Below are positions 7,983-16,981 of a stretch of 64,000 nucleotides of DNA, piece after piece. The position numbers and the translations under genes are program-made. Every line of letters begins with the position of its first letter. Positions within the stretch are counted from its first letter, which is position 1. Below the pieces are notes generated by a model. The model did no database searches, had not been told where the DNA came from, and was given only the letters and a program-made list of their open reading frames with translations. Origin of the DNA: JAJRRS01 sp965230275 (GTDB lineage Bacteria > Planctomycetota > Phycisphaerae > Phycisphaerales > Phycisphaeraceae); the NCBI GenBank assembly GCA_965230275.1, contig CBDDKO010000002.1:2790001-2854000 (forward strand), in the 5' to 3' direction.

Positions 7983-8540
7983 TTAGTGATGACGGCGAAG
8001 CATGGGCAGGCCGGCGAGGGCGAACAGGGCCAAAGTCGTCGGTTCGGGGATGACGCCGTTGTAGACTTCGCCGGCGGAGGCGATGGACCAGGTGCCCAAG
8101 GCGTCGTTGGTAACCGTGAAGTTGCCGATCTTCACAACGCCGGTGTTGCTGGCGTCGGTGTTGAACCAAGTCCACTCAATCCGCGTATCGGTAAGGATAG
8201 GGAAGCAACCGCCGCAGGCCGAACTGTTCGTCCCATCGCCGATGATGCCGAAGTAGGTGTCGTATCTTATTGAGGGAAAGATAGAAATGAATGCTTCGAA
8301 AGGTGGGGCGCCGTTGTTGTGGTGCGGATCAAAATAGAACGAGCCTTGTGTCAGATCGGCGAGGATCGCGGCGCTGGTCCAGTCTTGAGTGCCGCCGCCA
8401 TCCCAGAAGATGCCGTAGGCCGTATGGCCGGGGAGGACAGCGGGCTGTGTTCTCTCGATGATGATCTCGGCGTGGGCGGTGTGAACGAACAGCAAGAGGC
8501 TGACAGCAGCGACATTGATGGCGAACTTGGCCGGACCCAT
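7983..8540 (-). CDS. PEP-CTERM protein, single repeat domain
   Basis: A 185-residue secreted protein: signal peptide (VSLLLFVHTAHA), one copy of the same domain found in its neighbours (PGHTAYGIFWDGGG, YDTYFGIIGD), and a C-terminal IPEPTTLALFALAGLPMLRRHH tag. It ends 24 bases upstream of the next family member. The arginine tail is slightly unusual (RRHH). The domain has no function I can name; its aromatic and Asp-rich pattern suggests an extracellular beta-sandwich. Confidence 0.82.
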   Translation of the reverse strand: MGPAKFAINVAAVSLLLFVHTAHAEIIIERTQPAVLPGHTAYGIFWDGGGTQDWTSAAILADLTQGSFYFDPHHNNGAPPFEAFISIFPSIRYDTYFGIIGDGTNSSACGGCFPILTDTRIEWTWFNTDASNTGVVKIGNFTVTNDALGTWSIASAGEVYNGVIPEPTTLALFALAGLPMLRRHH

Positions 8541-8677
8541 GATGTTGGTCCTCCCGAAGTGGTGGTACTGATCCCGGCGCGGCGATGATCGCCGGGTTAA
8601 CAGGATAACCCCATCCGGTGAATATGGGAAGGTTATATCTATAAAAACTATTAAATTGGCGGTTTGAGACCGGGGTC

Positions 8678-9850
8678 TTAACGGCGGCGTAACACAAGCG
8701 GGCCGGCGAGGGCGAGCAAACTAAGGGTGGCGGGTTCGGGGATGTAGGGGTCGCCGGGCGCGCTGGGGGCGATGATGACGCCGTTGACGACGGTGGTGCT
8801 CCACTGGACGCCCGCCGACCTGAACGCGATCACGCCGTTGGCGTCTTCGCTGAGTGTGAGCATGCCGATGCGTGCCGAGCTAGACCCACTTTCAACGCTG
8901 TCGAACCATTCGGCACTGATGATAGGTTCTTCCAGGCTGAAGGTTGGGGCGTTGAATTCGCTTGCACCTCCGCGTAATCCCCCTCTGCCGCTATTCATCA
9001 GGCCGACATAGGAATCGAATTCCAACTCGGGATAACTTGCAAAGAGTGTGGGGTTTGGGGCACCGTCGAAGCCGAAGGGGTGCTGATAGACATCCCCGCT
9101 GGTGAGGTCGGCACGCATGCCTACCGATATATAATCATTTGGTCCTGAATTGACCCAGACGAGTTCGTTGGCGACATAGCCGGCGGGCACGAGTGCCGAA
9201 TCGACGGGTTGAGCGGTGACGCCATACGGGACTTCTATTGGCGGGCCGGACAGGTCAGGGAATGGCCCGGGATCCACATTCGTCGGTGGGTCTACAGGAT
9301 CAGCTTCCAGACTGGCGAACACGTCCGGGATCTGGCCGTTGTTAATGTTGAATGACAGTGTCGTGCCCCGTGTATACATCTGGCCGGTTCCCACCGCGTC
9401 ATCGCTGAGTGTAAGCATGCCGTTCCGGTGGTATCCGGTATCAGTCTTGGTGTTGTTTGCCCAGGCCACACTCATCTGTGGGGCATCCATGCTTAAAGGC
9501 CCACCGCCGAGATCTCCTGCGCCCCCCGCGATGAAGCCTGTGCTGTCGCCGATGATCCCGACGTAGGTGTCGAACGCCAGGGTGGGGATCAGGCCGATAA
9601 ATGCCTGAGGGCTGGGCCCATTGGTTCCGAACGGGTCCTGGTAGAAGGACCCGGCGGACAGGTCGATCCGCAGTGCAGTGCCGAGCAAGTTCACGCTTCC
9701 GCCGCCGTCCCAGAAGACTTCATGGGCGTTCTACCCGGCGGGGACGTTGGGGTCGTTGATGCCGTGGATGCCGAAGATGGCGGTGTCGGCGTTAACGGTG
9801 GTGGCGAAGGACATAAGGGCAGCGCCCATGATCAGCCTGGTCGGCTTCAT
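8678..9850 (-). pseudogene. PEP-CTERM gene broken by a nonsense codon
   Basis: From the ATG at 9850 the frame reads the same signal peptide as its two neighbours (MKPTRLIMGAALMSFATTVNA) but meets TAG at 9733-9731, codon 40. The intact copies have TAC there (PAGYNAHE and PAGYVANE). Downstream the frame stays open to 8678 with two repeat domains and a normal IPEPATLSLLALAG...RRR tag. An internal ATG at 9694 would give a 338-residue product without a signal peptide. The single change and otherwise open frame point to a recent lesion, a sequencing error, or less likely amber readthrough. Confidence 0.8.
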
Positions 9851-10103
9851 CTGCTTTCTCCCATGATGTGTGCTTATCTGTGTTGTAACGATTCTTTTCT
9901 AAGTAAGGCGTCTGAAGGCTTCGCGTTCTAATCTTATGCGGAGGCGACGGCCGCAGATTAAATCAACGAAGCACTCGCGGTCATGGTGGTTTAACGGCGG
10001 CGTAAAAGAAACGGGCCGGCGAGGGCGAGCAGGGTGAGGGTGGCGGGTTCGGGGATGTCGGGGTCGCCGGGCGCGCCGGGGGCGATGATGACGCCGTTGA
10101 CGA
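9839..10103. repeat. 265-bp direct repeat, copy 1
   Basis: As read, identical to 11155-11419. It spans the start of one PEP-CTERM gene, the intergenic gap and the 3' end of the next. Similarity continues at lower identity on both sides. It suggests recent tandem duplication or gene conversion. Confidence 0.85.
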
Positions 10104-11166
10104 CGGTGGTGCTCCACTGGACGCCGAGGTTACTGGTGAACGCGATCACGCCGTTGGCGTCTTCGCTGAGTGTGAGCATGCCGATGCGTGTCGTGCTGGG
10201 GCCTTCGTCAATGACGTTGTACCAATGTGCACTGAGGATGGGTTCGTCCAGACTGAAGGAAGGGGCATCTAGCGTACTTGCGCCGCCAAGTAAGCCTCCG
10301 TCAGTGCTATTCATCATGCCGACATAGGTATCGAACTCTAATTCCGGATTACTTGATAAGAGCGTCGGGTTGGGGGCAAGGTCGAAGCCGAAGGGGTGTT
10401 GATAGACCTCACCGCTAGTCAGGTCGGCGCGCATGCCCACCGAGACAAAATCGTTTCGTTTTTGATTAATCCAGACGACTTCGTTGGCGACGTAGCCATC
10501 TGGTACATGCTGCGAAGTGACGGGTTGTGCGGTGACGCCGAAGGTTACTTCTGTGGGTGGTCCGGTGAGTTGGGGGAATGGCCCGGGCTGCACAGGTGTC
10601 GGCGGGTTTACGGGACCACCTTCCAGACTGGCAAACACGTCCGGGATTTGGCCGTTGTTAATGTCGAACGAGATGGTCGTGCCTTTCATGAGCATCTGGC
10701 CGGTGCCCACCGCATCATCACTGAGTGTGAGCATGCCGTTGCGGAGGTATCCGGTATCGGTATAGGAGATGTTTGCCCAGATGACACTCATCTGTGGCGC
10801 ATCCATGCTTATAGGCCCGCCGCCGAGGTCCCCTGCGCCCCCTGCGGTGAAGCCGGTGCTGTCGCCGATGATCCCGACGTAGGTGTCGAACGCAAGGGTG
10901 GGGATCAGGTCGATAAAGGGTTGGGGGGGCGGGGTATTACTACCGAACGGGTCCTGGTAGAAGGAGCCGGCGGACAGGTCGATCCGCAATGCGGTGCTGC
11001 TCCATGGCACCGTCCCGCCGCCGTCCCAGAAGATCTCGTGGGCGTTGTATCCGGCGGGGACGTTGGGGTCGGTGATGCCGTGGATGCCGAAGATGGCGGT
11101 GTCGGCGTTAACGGTGGTGGCGAAGGACATAAGGGCAGCGCCCATGATCAGCCCGGTCGGCTTCAT
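9991..11166 (-). CDS. PEP-CTERM protein, two repeat domains
   Basis: A 391-residue exported protein: signal peptide (MKPTGLIMGAALMSFATTVNA), two repeat domains separated by a Pro-rich linker (about residues 175-200), and the tag IPEPATLTLLALAGPFLLRRR. The start is preceded by GGGAGAAAGC. The repeat domains carry the shared FDTYVG(I/M) and GMLTLS(D/E)DA motifs. It is the closest relative of the broken gene downstream and the intact gene upstream; the gaps on either side are part of a 265-bp direct repeat. Confidence 0.87.
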   Translation of the reverse strand: MKPTGLIMGAALMSFATTVNADTAIFGIHGITDPNVPAGYNAHEIFWDGGGTVPWSSTALRIDLSAGSFYQDPFGSNTPPPQPFIDLIPTLAFDTYVGIIGDSTGFTAGGAGDLGGGPISMDAPQMSVIWANISYTDTGYLRNGMLTLSDDAVGTGQMLMKGTTISFDINNGQIPDVFASLEGGPVNPPTPVQPGPFPQLTGPPTEVTFGVTAQPVTSQHVPDGYVANEVVWINQKRNDFVSVGMRADLTSGEVYQHPFGFDLAPNPTLLSSNPELEFDTYVGMMNSTDGGLLGGASTLDAPSFSLDEPILSAHWYNVIDEGPSTTRIGMLTLSEDANGVIAFTSNLGVQWSTTVVNGVIIAPGAPGDPDIPEPATLTLLALAGPFLLRRR

Positions 11167-11419
11167 CTGCTTTCTCCCATGATGTGTGCTTATCTGTGTT
11201 GTAACGATTCTTTTCTAAGTAAGGCGTCTGAAGGCTTCGCGTTCTAATCTTATGCGGAGGCGACGGCCGCAGATTAAATCAACGAAGCACTCGCGGTCAT
11301 GGTGGTTTAACGGCGGCGTAAAAGAAACGGGCCGGCGAGGGCGAGCAGGGTGAGGGTGGCGGGTTCGGGGATGTCGGGGTCGCCGGGCGCGCCGGGGGCG
11401 ATGATGACGCCGTTGACGA
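11155..11419. repeat. 265-bp direct repeat, copy 2
   Basis: Second copy of the segment at 9839-10103, offset by 1316 bases. The first mismatch on the 3' side is at 10104/11420. Confidence 0.85.
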
Positions 11420-12479
11420 TGGTGGTGCTCCACTCGACGCCGCCGGAACTGAACGCGATCACGCCGTTGGCGTCTTCGCTGAGTGTGAGCATACCGATGC
11501 GCTCTGTATCTCTGTTAAATGGATCGACATTGACCCAGCCAATACTGATATGTGGTCCGTCGAGGCTTAGTGTGCCCCCCCCTAGATCACCTGCGCCTGC
11601 GACGATCCCCCCACCGTCATCATTGAGAATCCCTACATAGGTATCAAACTCTAGCTCTGGATAGCTTTGCAAGAGCAAGGGATTCGGGGCCTTATCGAAT
11701 CCGTCGGGGTGCTGATAAACATCACCGCTGGTCAGGTCGGCACGCATTGCCGTAGACTCCCAATCCTGCTGACCCGCGCCGTACCATACGATTTCATTGG
11801 CCACGTACCCGTCCGGCACATGGATTGACGAAACAGTTTGTGCCGTCACACCAATCGAACCGTAAGGCGGCGGTCCGGGCAGTTGGGGGAACGGGCCTGG
11901 ATCGACAGGGTCCGGTTGTTGCGTCGGATCTGCTTCGAGGGTGGCGAGCGCGCCAAGGACCTGGCCATTGTTGACAGTAAATGACTGTGTGGTGCCACGT
12001 GAGAACATCTGGCCGGTGCCCACCGCGTCATCACTGAGCGTGACCATACCGATACGGACCAGGCCGGTATTGGTCGGATCGGCGTTACCCCAACTCACAC
12101 TGAGTTGTGGCGCATCCAGACTCAGTGGCCCGCCGCCCACATCTCCCGCGCCTCCGGGTATGTATGTAGGACTCGTGCCGATGATCCCGACATATGTGTC
12201 GAACTCCAGAGTGGGGATCAGGTCGATAAATGCCTGAGGGCTGGGCCCATTGCTGCCGAACGGGTCCTGGTAGAAGGAGCCGACGGACAGGTCTATTCGC
12301 AAGGCGGTACTTGGCCAATCCACCGTCCCGCCGCCGTCCCAAAAGACCTCGTTAGCGACGTACCCGGCGGGGACGTTGGGGTCGGTGATGCCGTGGATGC
12401 CGAAGATGGCGGTGTCGGCGTTAACGGTGGTGGCGAAGGACATAAGGGCAGCGCCCATGATCAGCCTGGTCGGCTTCAT
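11307..12479 (-). CDS. PEP-CTERM protein, two repeat domains
   Basis: A 390-residue exported protein, first in transcription order of the tandem PEP-CTERM family. Start placed at the ATG at 12479, which aligns with its paralogues and has GGGAGAAAGC upstream; the frame is open further but encodes no signal there. Two repeat domains (about residues 20-165 and 200-365) with FDTYVGI and GMVTLSDDA/GMLTLSEDA, then IPEPATLTLLALAGPFLLRRR. All members run toward lower coordinates with gaps of 24-140 bases, so they may be co-transcribed. Confidence 0.87.
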   Translation of the reverse strand: MKPTRLIMGAALMSFATTVNADTAIFGIHGITDPNVPAGYVANEVFWDGGGTVDWPSTALRIDLSVGSFYQDPFGSNGPSPQAFIDLIPTLEFDTYVGIIGTSPTYIPGGAGDVGGGPLSLDAPQLSVSWGNADPTNTGLVRIGMVTLSDDAVGTGQMFSRGTTQSFTVNNGQVLGALATLEADPTQQPDPVDPGPFPQLPGPPPYGSIGVTAQTVSSIHVPDGYVANEIVWYGAGQQDWESTAMRADLTSGDVYQHPDGFDKAPNPLLLQSYPELEFDTYVGILNDDGGGIVAGAGDLGGGTLSLDGPHISIGWVNVDPFNRDTERIGMLTLSEDANGVIAFSSGGVEWSTTIVNGVIIAPGAPGDPDIPEPATLTLLALAGPFLLRRR

Positions 12480-12650
12480 CTGCTTTCTCCCGTGATGTGT
12501 GCTGTCTGGTTCCCGGTGCTCCTGTTGAGGACGCAATCAGGATAACCGAATCTGATCAGTTGTGGCAAGCCCTACACAGCCGATGGCCAAAAATTGACGG
12601 AATGTTTGTGAGGGCCGGATGAGATCGTGGCTGTGGGGCCGGGAGCGTGT

Positions 12651-12669
12651 GCTACGGGCGAGCCGTAGC
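12651..12669. terminator. Hairpin downstream of hisS
   Basis: GCTACGG-GCGAG-CCGTAGC, a 7-bp perfect stem 37 bases past the hisS stop. No T-run follows, so it is at best a weak or processing-type terminator. Confidence 0.4.
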
Positions 12670-12705
12670 CTTCGGTTGGGTGTCAATCTGGGTAAGCGTC
12701 CTTGG

Positions 12706-13983
12706 TCAGTCGGCGATTCTGGAGGTGAGTTCGTCTTCGCTGACGGGGCCTTGTTCGCCGGACTGCAGGTCTTTGAGTTGCAGCTGCTGGTCTTCGACGA
12801 TCAGGGCGAAGCGGGCGTTTTGGCTGGCGGCTTCTTTTAACAGCTTACCGACGTTGCGGGTGGTCTTGTGGCTGATGCGGGCGTGGAAGCCTTCGCGGCG
12901 GAGCTTCACGGCCAGGCCGGGGACGCGTTTCGCGGCGTCGTCGGAAGCGGCGACGATGAACACGTCGGGTGTGGCCTCGACGTTGTCGGGGATCAGGCCC
13001 TTGTCCTGGAGGACCAGCGAGATGACGACGTCGCCCATGCCGAAGCCGACGGCGGGGGTGGGTGGGCCGTCGAACAGCTCGATGAGTTTGTCGTATCGGC
13101 CGCCGCCCGCGACGGCGCGCTCGGCGCCGGAGACCTCGTGGACCTCGAAGACGGTGCCGGTGTAGTAAGCCAATCCGCGGACGATGCCCAGGTCATACTC
13201 GCACCAGTCGGCGACGTCGAAGGCGCGGAGCTGGTCGTCGAGGGCTTGCAGGTCATCGAGCCCGGACTCCATGCCGAGGCTTCGGCCGAGGTGTTCGATA
13301 TCGCCGGCGGGGTACTTGCGTCGGCACATCTGTTCGAGGCGTTCGACCTTGTGTTCATCGAGCCCGAGCGTCGCGGCACCCTTGATGAACTCCTCGGCGG
13401 GGATCTTTTCCCGGCGGTCCAGCAGCGTGAACGCGTCGATCATCTTGTCGTCGGGGACGCCGAGCCGGCTGAGCACCTGCTTGACGACCTCGCGGTGGCT
13501 GACCTTGAACTTCAGGTGGTTGGGCGTGAGCCCGACGGACTGGAAGAAGTCCACGGCGGTGGCGATGACCTCGGCGTCGGCGCTGGCGTCCTCGACGCCG
13601 AGCATGTCGATGTTCCACTGCCAGTGCTCACGGACCCGGCCGCGCTGGGGGCGTTCGGCCCGGCAGAGGTTGGGCGTGCAGAACCATTTAATAGGCTTGG
13701 GGAGGCTGTTGGCCTTGGCGGCGACCATGCGCGCGAGCGTCGGTGTGAACTCGGGGCGGATCGCCAGCCCCCGGCCGCCGCGGTCTTCGAAGTGGAATAA
13801 TTCCGAGACGATGCCCTCGCCGGACTTGGCTTTATATAGATCAAGCGATTCGTAGACCGGGCCGTCGACCTGGTGGAACCCGTTGCGGATCGAGACCTTT
13901 CGCCAGGCGTCGATCAGGTAGTTGCGCCAGGCCATGTCGGCGGGGTAGAAGTCGCGCGTGCCTCGTGGGGTTTGGAATTTCAT
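12706..13983 (-). CDS. hisS: Histidine--tRNA ligase
   Basis: Class II histidyl-tRNA synthetase, 425 residues, with start MKFQTPRGTRDFYP at 13983. Motif 2 region: YRAERPQRGRVREHWQWNID-type sequence (CRAERPQRGRVREHWQ). Histidine-specific motifs: LVRGLAYYTG-like GIVRGLAYYTGTVFE and GGGRYDKL. The C-terminal anticodon-binding domain begins near residue 330 (DVFIVAASDDAAKRVPGLAVKLRREG). Length is typical. Upstream bases 13984-14127 are A/T-rich with repeated AATCATAAATC-like words and hold no other gene. Confidence 0.96.
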   Translation of the reverse strand: MKFQTPRGTRDFYPADMAWRNYLIDAWRKVSIRNGFHQVDGPVYESLDLYKAKSGEGIVSELFHFEDRGGRGLAIRPEFTPTLARMVAAKANSLPKPIKWFCTPNLCRAERPQRGRVREHWQWNIDMLGVEDASADAEVIATAVDFFQSVGLTPNHLKFKVSHREVVKQVLSRLGVPDDKMIDAFTLLDRREKIPAEEFIKGAATLGLDEHKVERLEQMCRRKYPAGDIEHLGRSLGMESGLDDLQALDDQLRAFDVADWCEYDLGIVRGLAYYTGTVFEVHEVSGAERAVAGGGRYDKLIELFDGPPTPAVGFGMGDVVISLVLQDKGLIPDNVEATPDVFIVAASDDAAKRVPGLAVKLRREGFHARISHKTTRNVGKLLKEAASQNARFALIVEDQQLQLKDLQSGEQGPVSEDELTSRIAD

Positions 13984-14127
13984 TAGGTGGGCTTGGGCTT
14001 GAGTCGTGAGGCTTGGGGTACGGATTTTTGATTTGAGATTTATGATTGATGATGTGAAGGCATCGTTCAATCACACGGCGTGAATCCGGTTACTCAAAAT
14101 CATAAATCATCCATCCTGAATCATAAA

Positions 14128-14958
14128 TTATTTGATCGCGACGATGTAGGCGATCCAGCAGGGTTCGCTGGAGGCCTCTTCGGAGCGTTCCCACTCGCCG
14201 TCGCCGTCGCCGTCTTCGTCGGCGCCTTCCCAGTAGACGTGGGTCTGGCTGAAGCCGGCCTCGTCGAGCAGCTCGCGGACCTCGGGGATGGTCCAGAAGC
14301 GCCAGTGGTATTCGAAGGCCTTCTTGAGCTTGCTGCCATCCTTGAACTTGAAGTGGATGTAGAAGCTGCAGTCGTGGGTGATCGGGTTGTAGTGGTGCTG
14401 GTCCCAGATATAGGTGAAGCTGCCGATCTTGCGGGTATCCAGGTGGTCGTCGGTGATGGACTCGCCGCCACCCATCATGTCCATGATCATGATGCCATCG
14501 TCGGCGAGGTTCTTGCGGGCGATCTTGAAGTACTCGAGCAGTTCACTGCGTGTCTTGAAGTACCAGAAGCTGAAGTTCTGGGCCGCGAGGATGTGGGCCT
14601 TGGGCGTGCTGTTGGTGCGGACGTCGTCCTGGACGAGCGTGACCTTCTCCTGCTGAGCTTCGGTGAGCTTGGCGAGGTTGTTCTTTCGGCCCCAATCCAG
14701 CGGTTCGGGATCGATATCGACGCCGTAGGCCGTGCGCCCGGGCTTCTTGACCCATTCGCAGCTGACGGCGAAGGTGCCGCAGAAGTCCTCGCGGAGGATC
14801 TTGGCGGTCTTGTTGAAGGCTTCCTTATAAGCCTGGTCGAAGAAGTCCATCTCGTGCTCGGGCTCCTGGACGGACTTCTGGTAGAGCTTGTACTTGTCTG
14901 CCTTGTCGGCGAGGGAGGGCTTGGACTTGGCCTTGGATTTATTCTTGGTCTTACTCAT
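14128..14958 (-). CDS. Class I SAM-dependent methyltransferase
   Basis: A 276-residue cytoplasmic protein. A Lys-rich N-terminus (MSKTKNKSKAKSKPSLADKA) precedes a Rossmann methyltransferase core: REDFCGTFAVSCEW (motif I), AYGVDIDPEPLDWG (acidic end of strand 2), VTLVQDDVR, and a motif IV/V region around IMIMDMMGGGES. The C-terminal third has a substrate-like WRFWTIPEVRELLDEAGF segment, and the end contains a run of acidic residues (EGADEDGDGDGEWE). Substrate unknown. Start chosen at the ATG at 14958; it is divergent from rsmD with only 42 bases between starts, so the two share a promoter region. Confidence 0.82.
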   Translation of the reverse strand: MSKTKNKSKAKSKPSLADKADKYKLYQKSVQEPEHEMDFFDQAYKEAFNKTAKILREDFCGTFAVSCEWVKKPGRTAYGVDIDPEPLDWGRKNNLAKLTEAQQEKVTLVQDDVRTNSTPKAHILAAQNFSFWYFKTRSELLEYFKIARKNLADDGIMIMDMMGGGESITDDHLDTRKIGSFTYIWDQHHYNPITHDCSFYIHFKFKDGSKLKKAFEYHWRFWTIPEVRELLDEAGFSQTHVYWEGADEDGDGDGEWERSEEASSEPCWIAYIVAIK

Positions 14959-15000
14959 GTCGGCATCATATAGATTTGCCGGGAACGTACAATCACGGGC

Positions 15001-15612
15001 ATGAGAATCATCGCAGGGCACCATCGGGGCAGGCGGATCCTGCCGCCTAAGGACGAGAAGACGACCCGGCCGATCACGGATCGGGTGAAGCAGAGCCTGT
15101 TCGATCGGCTGTGGTCGATGGGGGTGATCCCGGACGAGTCTGATGAGGCCCCGGATGAGACCCCCGAACCCCTTCGGGTCCTGGATATTTTTTGTGGGAC
15201 GGGCAGCCTGGGGCTGGAGGCTCTGAGCCGGGGGGCGGAGCACTGCACGTTCGTCGATATGGACCGCGAGGCGATCGCCCGGCTCGAAAAGAACCTTTCG
15301 GACCTGGATTTAAAGAGCGAGGCCCGTGTGGTGAAGGGCAGCGCCTTAAGCCCGATCTGGCTGGGGCAGGTGAAGCCCGGGACGATCGGGTTGATCTGCC
15401 TGGACCCGCCGTATGCCATGGCCGAGGACGAACAGGGAAGCGCCGACCTGGTGAAGCTGATGGAGACGTTAACGAACGTCGCGGCCGACGGGTGCGTGCT
15501 CAGCTACCGGACCAGCAAACACCTCACCCCCCCACCGGCGGACGGCTGGGACGGGCCGACGAGCCACAACTACGGCTCGATGACGCTGCACTTCTATGAG
15601 AAGGCTGTCTGA
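15001..15612 (+). CDS. rsmD: 16S rRNA (guanine966-N2)-methyltransferase RsmD
   Basis: 203 residues. It opens with MRIIAGHHRGRRILPP and RPITDRVKQSLFD, both signature RsmD segments that contact rRNA. The SAM site is LDIFCGTGSLGLEALSRGA, and the catalytic DPPY motif is LICLDPPYAM near residue 138. It modifies G966 of 16S rRNA during 30S assembly. Divergent from the methyltransferase at 14958 and followed within two bases by a membrane-protein gene that is likely coupled to it. Confidence 0.93.
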   Translation: MRIIAGHHRGRRILPPKDEKTTRPITDRVKQSLFDRLWSMGVIPDESDEAPDETPEPLRVLDIFCGTGSLGLEALSRGAEHCTFVDMDREAIARLEKNLSDLDLKSEARVVKGSALSPIWLGQVKPGTIGLICLDPPYAMAEDEQGSADLVKLMETLTNVAADGCVLSYRTSKHLTPPPADGWDGPTSHNYGSMTLHFYEKAV

Positions 15613-15613
15613 T

Positions 15614-16324
15614 ATGGAAGACGGGGAATCATCACAGGGCTGGGCAAACTGCTTCCAGCTGTTGGTGATGCCATGGCGTTTGTCGGCGAACACGTTCAAG
15701 GTCGGGGCGCTTGCCGCCTGTCTGTCGGGGGCGTTGGCCGTGTGGTGGATGTCCGGCAGCTTCCTAACCTTCGTTTATGTTGGCGCGGATGAGCCATGGG
15801 GTTATTGGAGGGGTGTCTGGGGCGATTTTATTGAATATGTTGGGCCATGTTTCATCGCAGCATTATTTGTTCCCATGATATTCGCGTCTGCTTATGCGCT
15901 GCTACATTGGATCAATAAGAGAAAGTACCGAGTCGTTGTCATCGGATTGTCACCCGTGTGTATTGTGTTGCCGTACACAATATGGATTTTTTCGGTTGCG
16001 TTGGTTGAATTCTCGGGGGACATTATGGTGACCAGAAATATACTTAATACCTTGGGTGAGCTATGGGTTTTCAAGATTGCCGGGTCATGTTTCTGGCTGC
16101 CGGCATTTTTTTCAGGCTTGCTGGTTCATACCGTTGTCTCAATCAAACAAGCCGACCAAGCCGCACGGCTGTATTACCGCATACATATCTGCTCATGTAA
16201 TTACGATTTACGAGGCAGCATTGCTGGCGGTGCAACGGCATGCCCTGAATGCGGCGCCGATATACCCGAATGGATGCATGATGAACCGCCGTCGTTAATC
16301 ACCCGCCCAGCACACGAAGAATAA
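15614..16324 (+). CDS. Membrane protein with C-terminal YDLRG zinc ribbon
   Basis: A 236-residue protein with about four membrane helices (near residues 30-50, 75-100, 110-140 and 155-185) and a cytoplasmic tail containing CSCNYDLRG...CPECGADIP. That is the two-CxxC zinc-ribbon arrangement, built around YDLRG, seen in many planctomycete proteins. Start at 15614 is two bases after the rsmD stop, with GAAGG within the end of rsmD as ribosome site; an in-frame ATG at 15596 would overlap rsmD and add six residues. Codon use from about 15770 onward is more A/T-rich than neighbours, suggesting a faster-evolving or acquired gene. Function unknown. Confidence 0.72.
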   Translation: MEDGESSQGWANCFQLLVMPWRLSANTFKVGALAACLSGALAVWWMSGSFLTFVYVGADEPWGYWRGVWGDFIEYVGPCFIAALFVPMIFASAYALLHWINKRKYRVVVIGLSPVCIVLPYTIWIFSVALVEFSGDIMVTRNILNTLGELWVFKIAGSCFWLPAFFSGLLVHTVVSIKQADQAARLYYRIHICSCNYDLRGSIAGGATACPECGADIPEWMHDEPPSLITRPAHEE

Positions 16325-16967
16325 GGTTACTAACTTCGACGTAGGCGTTGCCCCAGGCTTCCTGGCGGAAGAAGGTGGTCTCGACGTCCGGCGCGCCGAT
16401 GAAAGGGCGCAGGGTCCAGCCCATCTGGATGCCGACGAAGGCGTAGATGACCAGCCAGAGCCCGACCATCAGGCGGTGGCGGGGGTTGCGTTTGATCAGC
16501 GGTCGGTAGAGGCGCAGCAGCACGACCTGCGCGGTCACGCTGGCGGAGCCGAACATCAGGGCGTTGAAGAGCAGCGCCTGCTGGTAGTCGCCGTTGGAAA
16601 CGTACCACAGCGCGGTGAACGGCGCGAACGAGGCGAGGATCACGGTCAGGGCGGCCTGGGTCATGATGATCAGGCGGACGGCCTTGAAGAAGTCTTCGCG
16701 CAGCCCCATGAGGGTGTTGATGACGAAGAAGCTGGGCAGGCTGATGGCGAAGGTGGCGGCGAGCAGCAGCGGGACCTTGACCGCGGAGTAGAGGACCTGG
16801 AAGAAGCGCTCCCCGAACACGCCGCCGAAGCTGCCCATGACCGCGCCGTAGAGCATGCCGAAGCACGCCATGAGCAGGATGACCCGGCGGATGCGCATCG
16901 CATGGCCGTCCGCGAGTTGTGTGCGGGCGCGCAGGAGGTCGTCGATGCCGAGGCTTTGGGTGGTCAT
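16299..16967 (-). CDS. Multi-pass membrane protein (paralogue A)
   Basis: A 222-residue protein with about six hydrophobic helices. Its pattern (GxxYGxxMGxFGG...LYSAVKVPLL...LPSFFVINTLMG...GWTLRPFIGAP) matches the gene upstream at 16982-17785 almost motif for motif, so the two are tandem paralogues in one operon, 14 bases apart. The conserved LRPFIG(A/S)P near the C-terminus defines the family. The 3' end overlaps the convergent YDLRG gene by 26 bases. Function unknown. Confidence 0.72.
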   Translation of the reverse strand: MTTQSLGIDDLLRARTQLADGHAMRIRRVILLMACFGMLYGAVMGSFGGVFGERFFQVLYSAVKVPLLLAATFAISLPSFFVINTLMGLREDFFKAVRLIIMTQAALTVILASFAPFTALWYVSNGDYQQALLFNALMFGSASVTAQVVLLRLYRPLIKRNPRHRLMVGLWLVIYAFVGIQMGWTLRPFIGAPDVETTFFRQEAWGNAYVEVSNLILRVLGG

Positions 16968-16981
16968 GGGCGCAGCCGGGT

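Noticed and set aside
8678..9694. A shorter functional PEP-CTERM gene starting at 9694
   Set aside because: It would lack a signal peptide, and the missing 52 codons match the paralogues in frame apart from one stop codon, so a broken gene is the simpler reading.
13984..14060. His-containing leader peptide (MPSHHQS) upstream of hisS
   Set aside because: The frame is seven codons in A/T-rich sequence, the promoter words are poor and no terminator follows. Two His codons are not enough beside the convincing ileS case.
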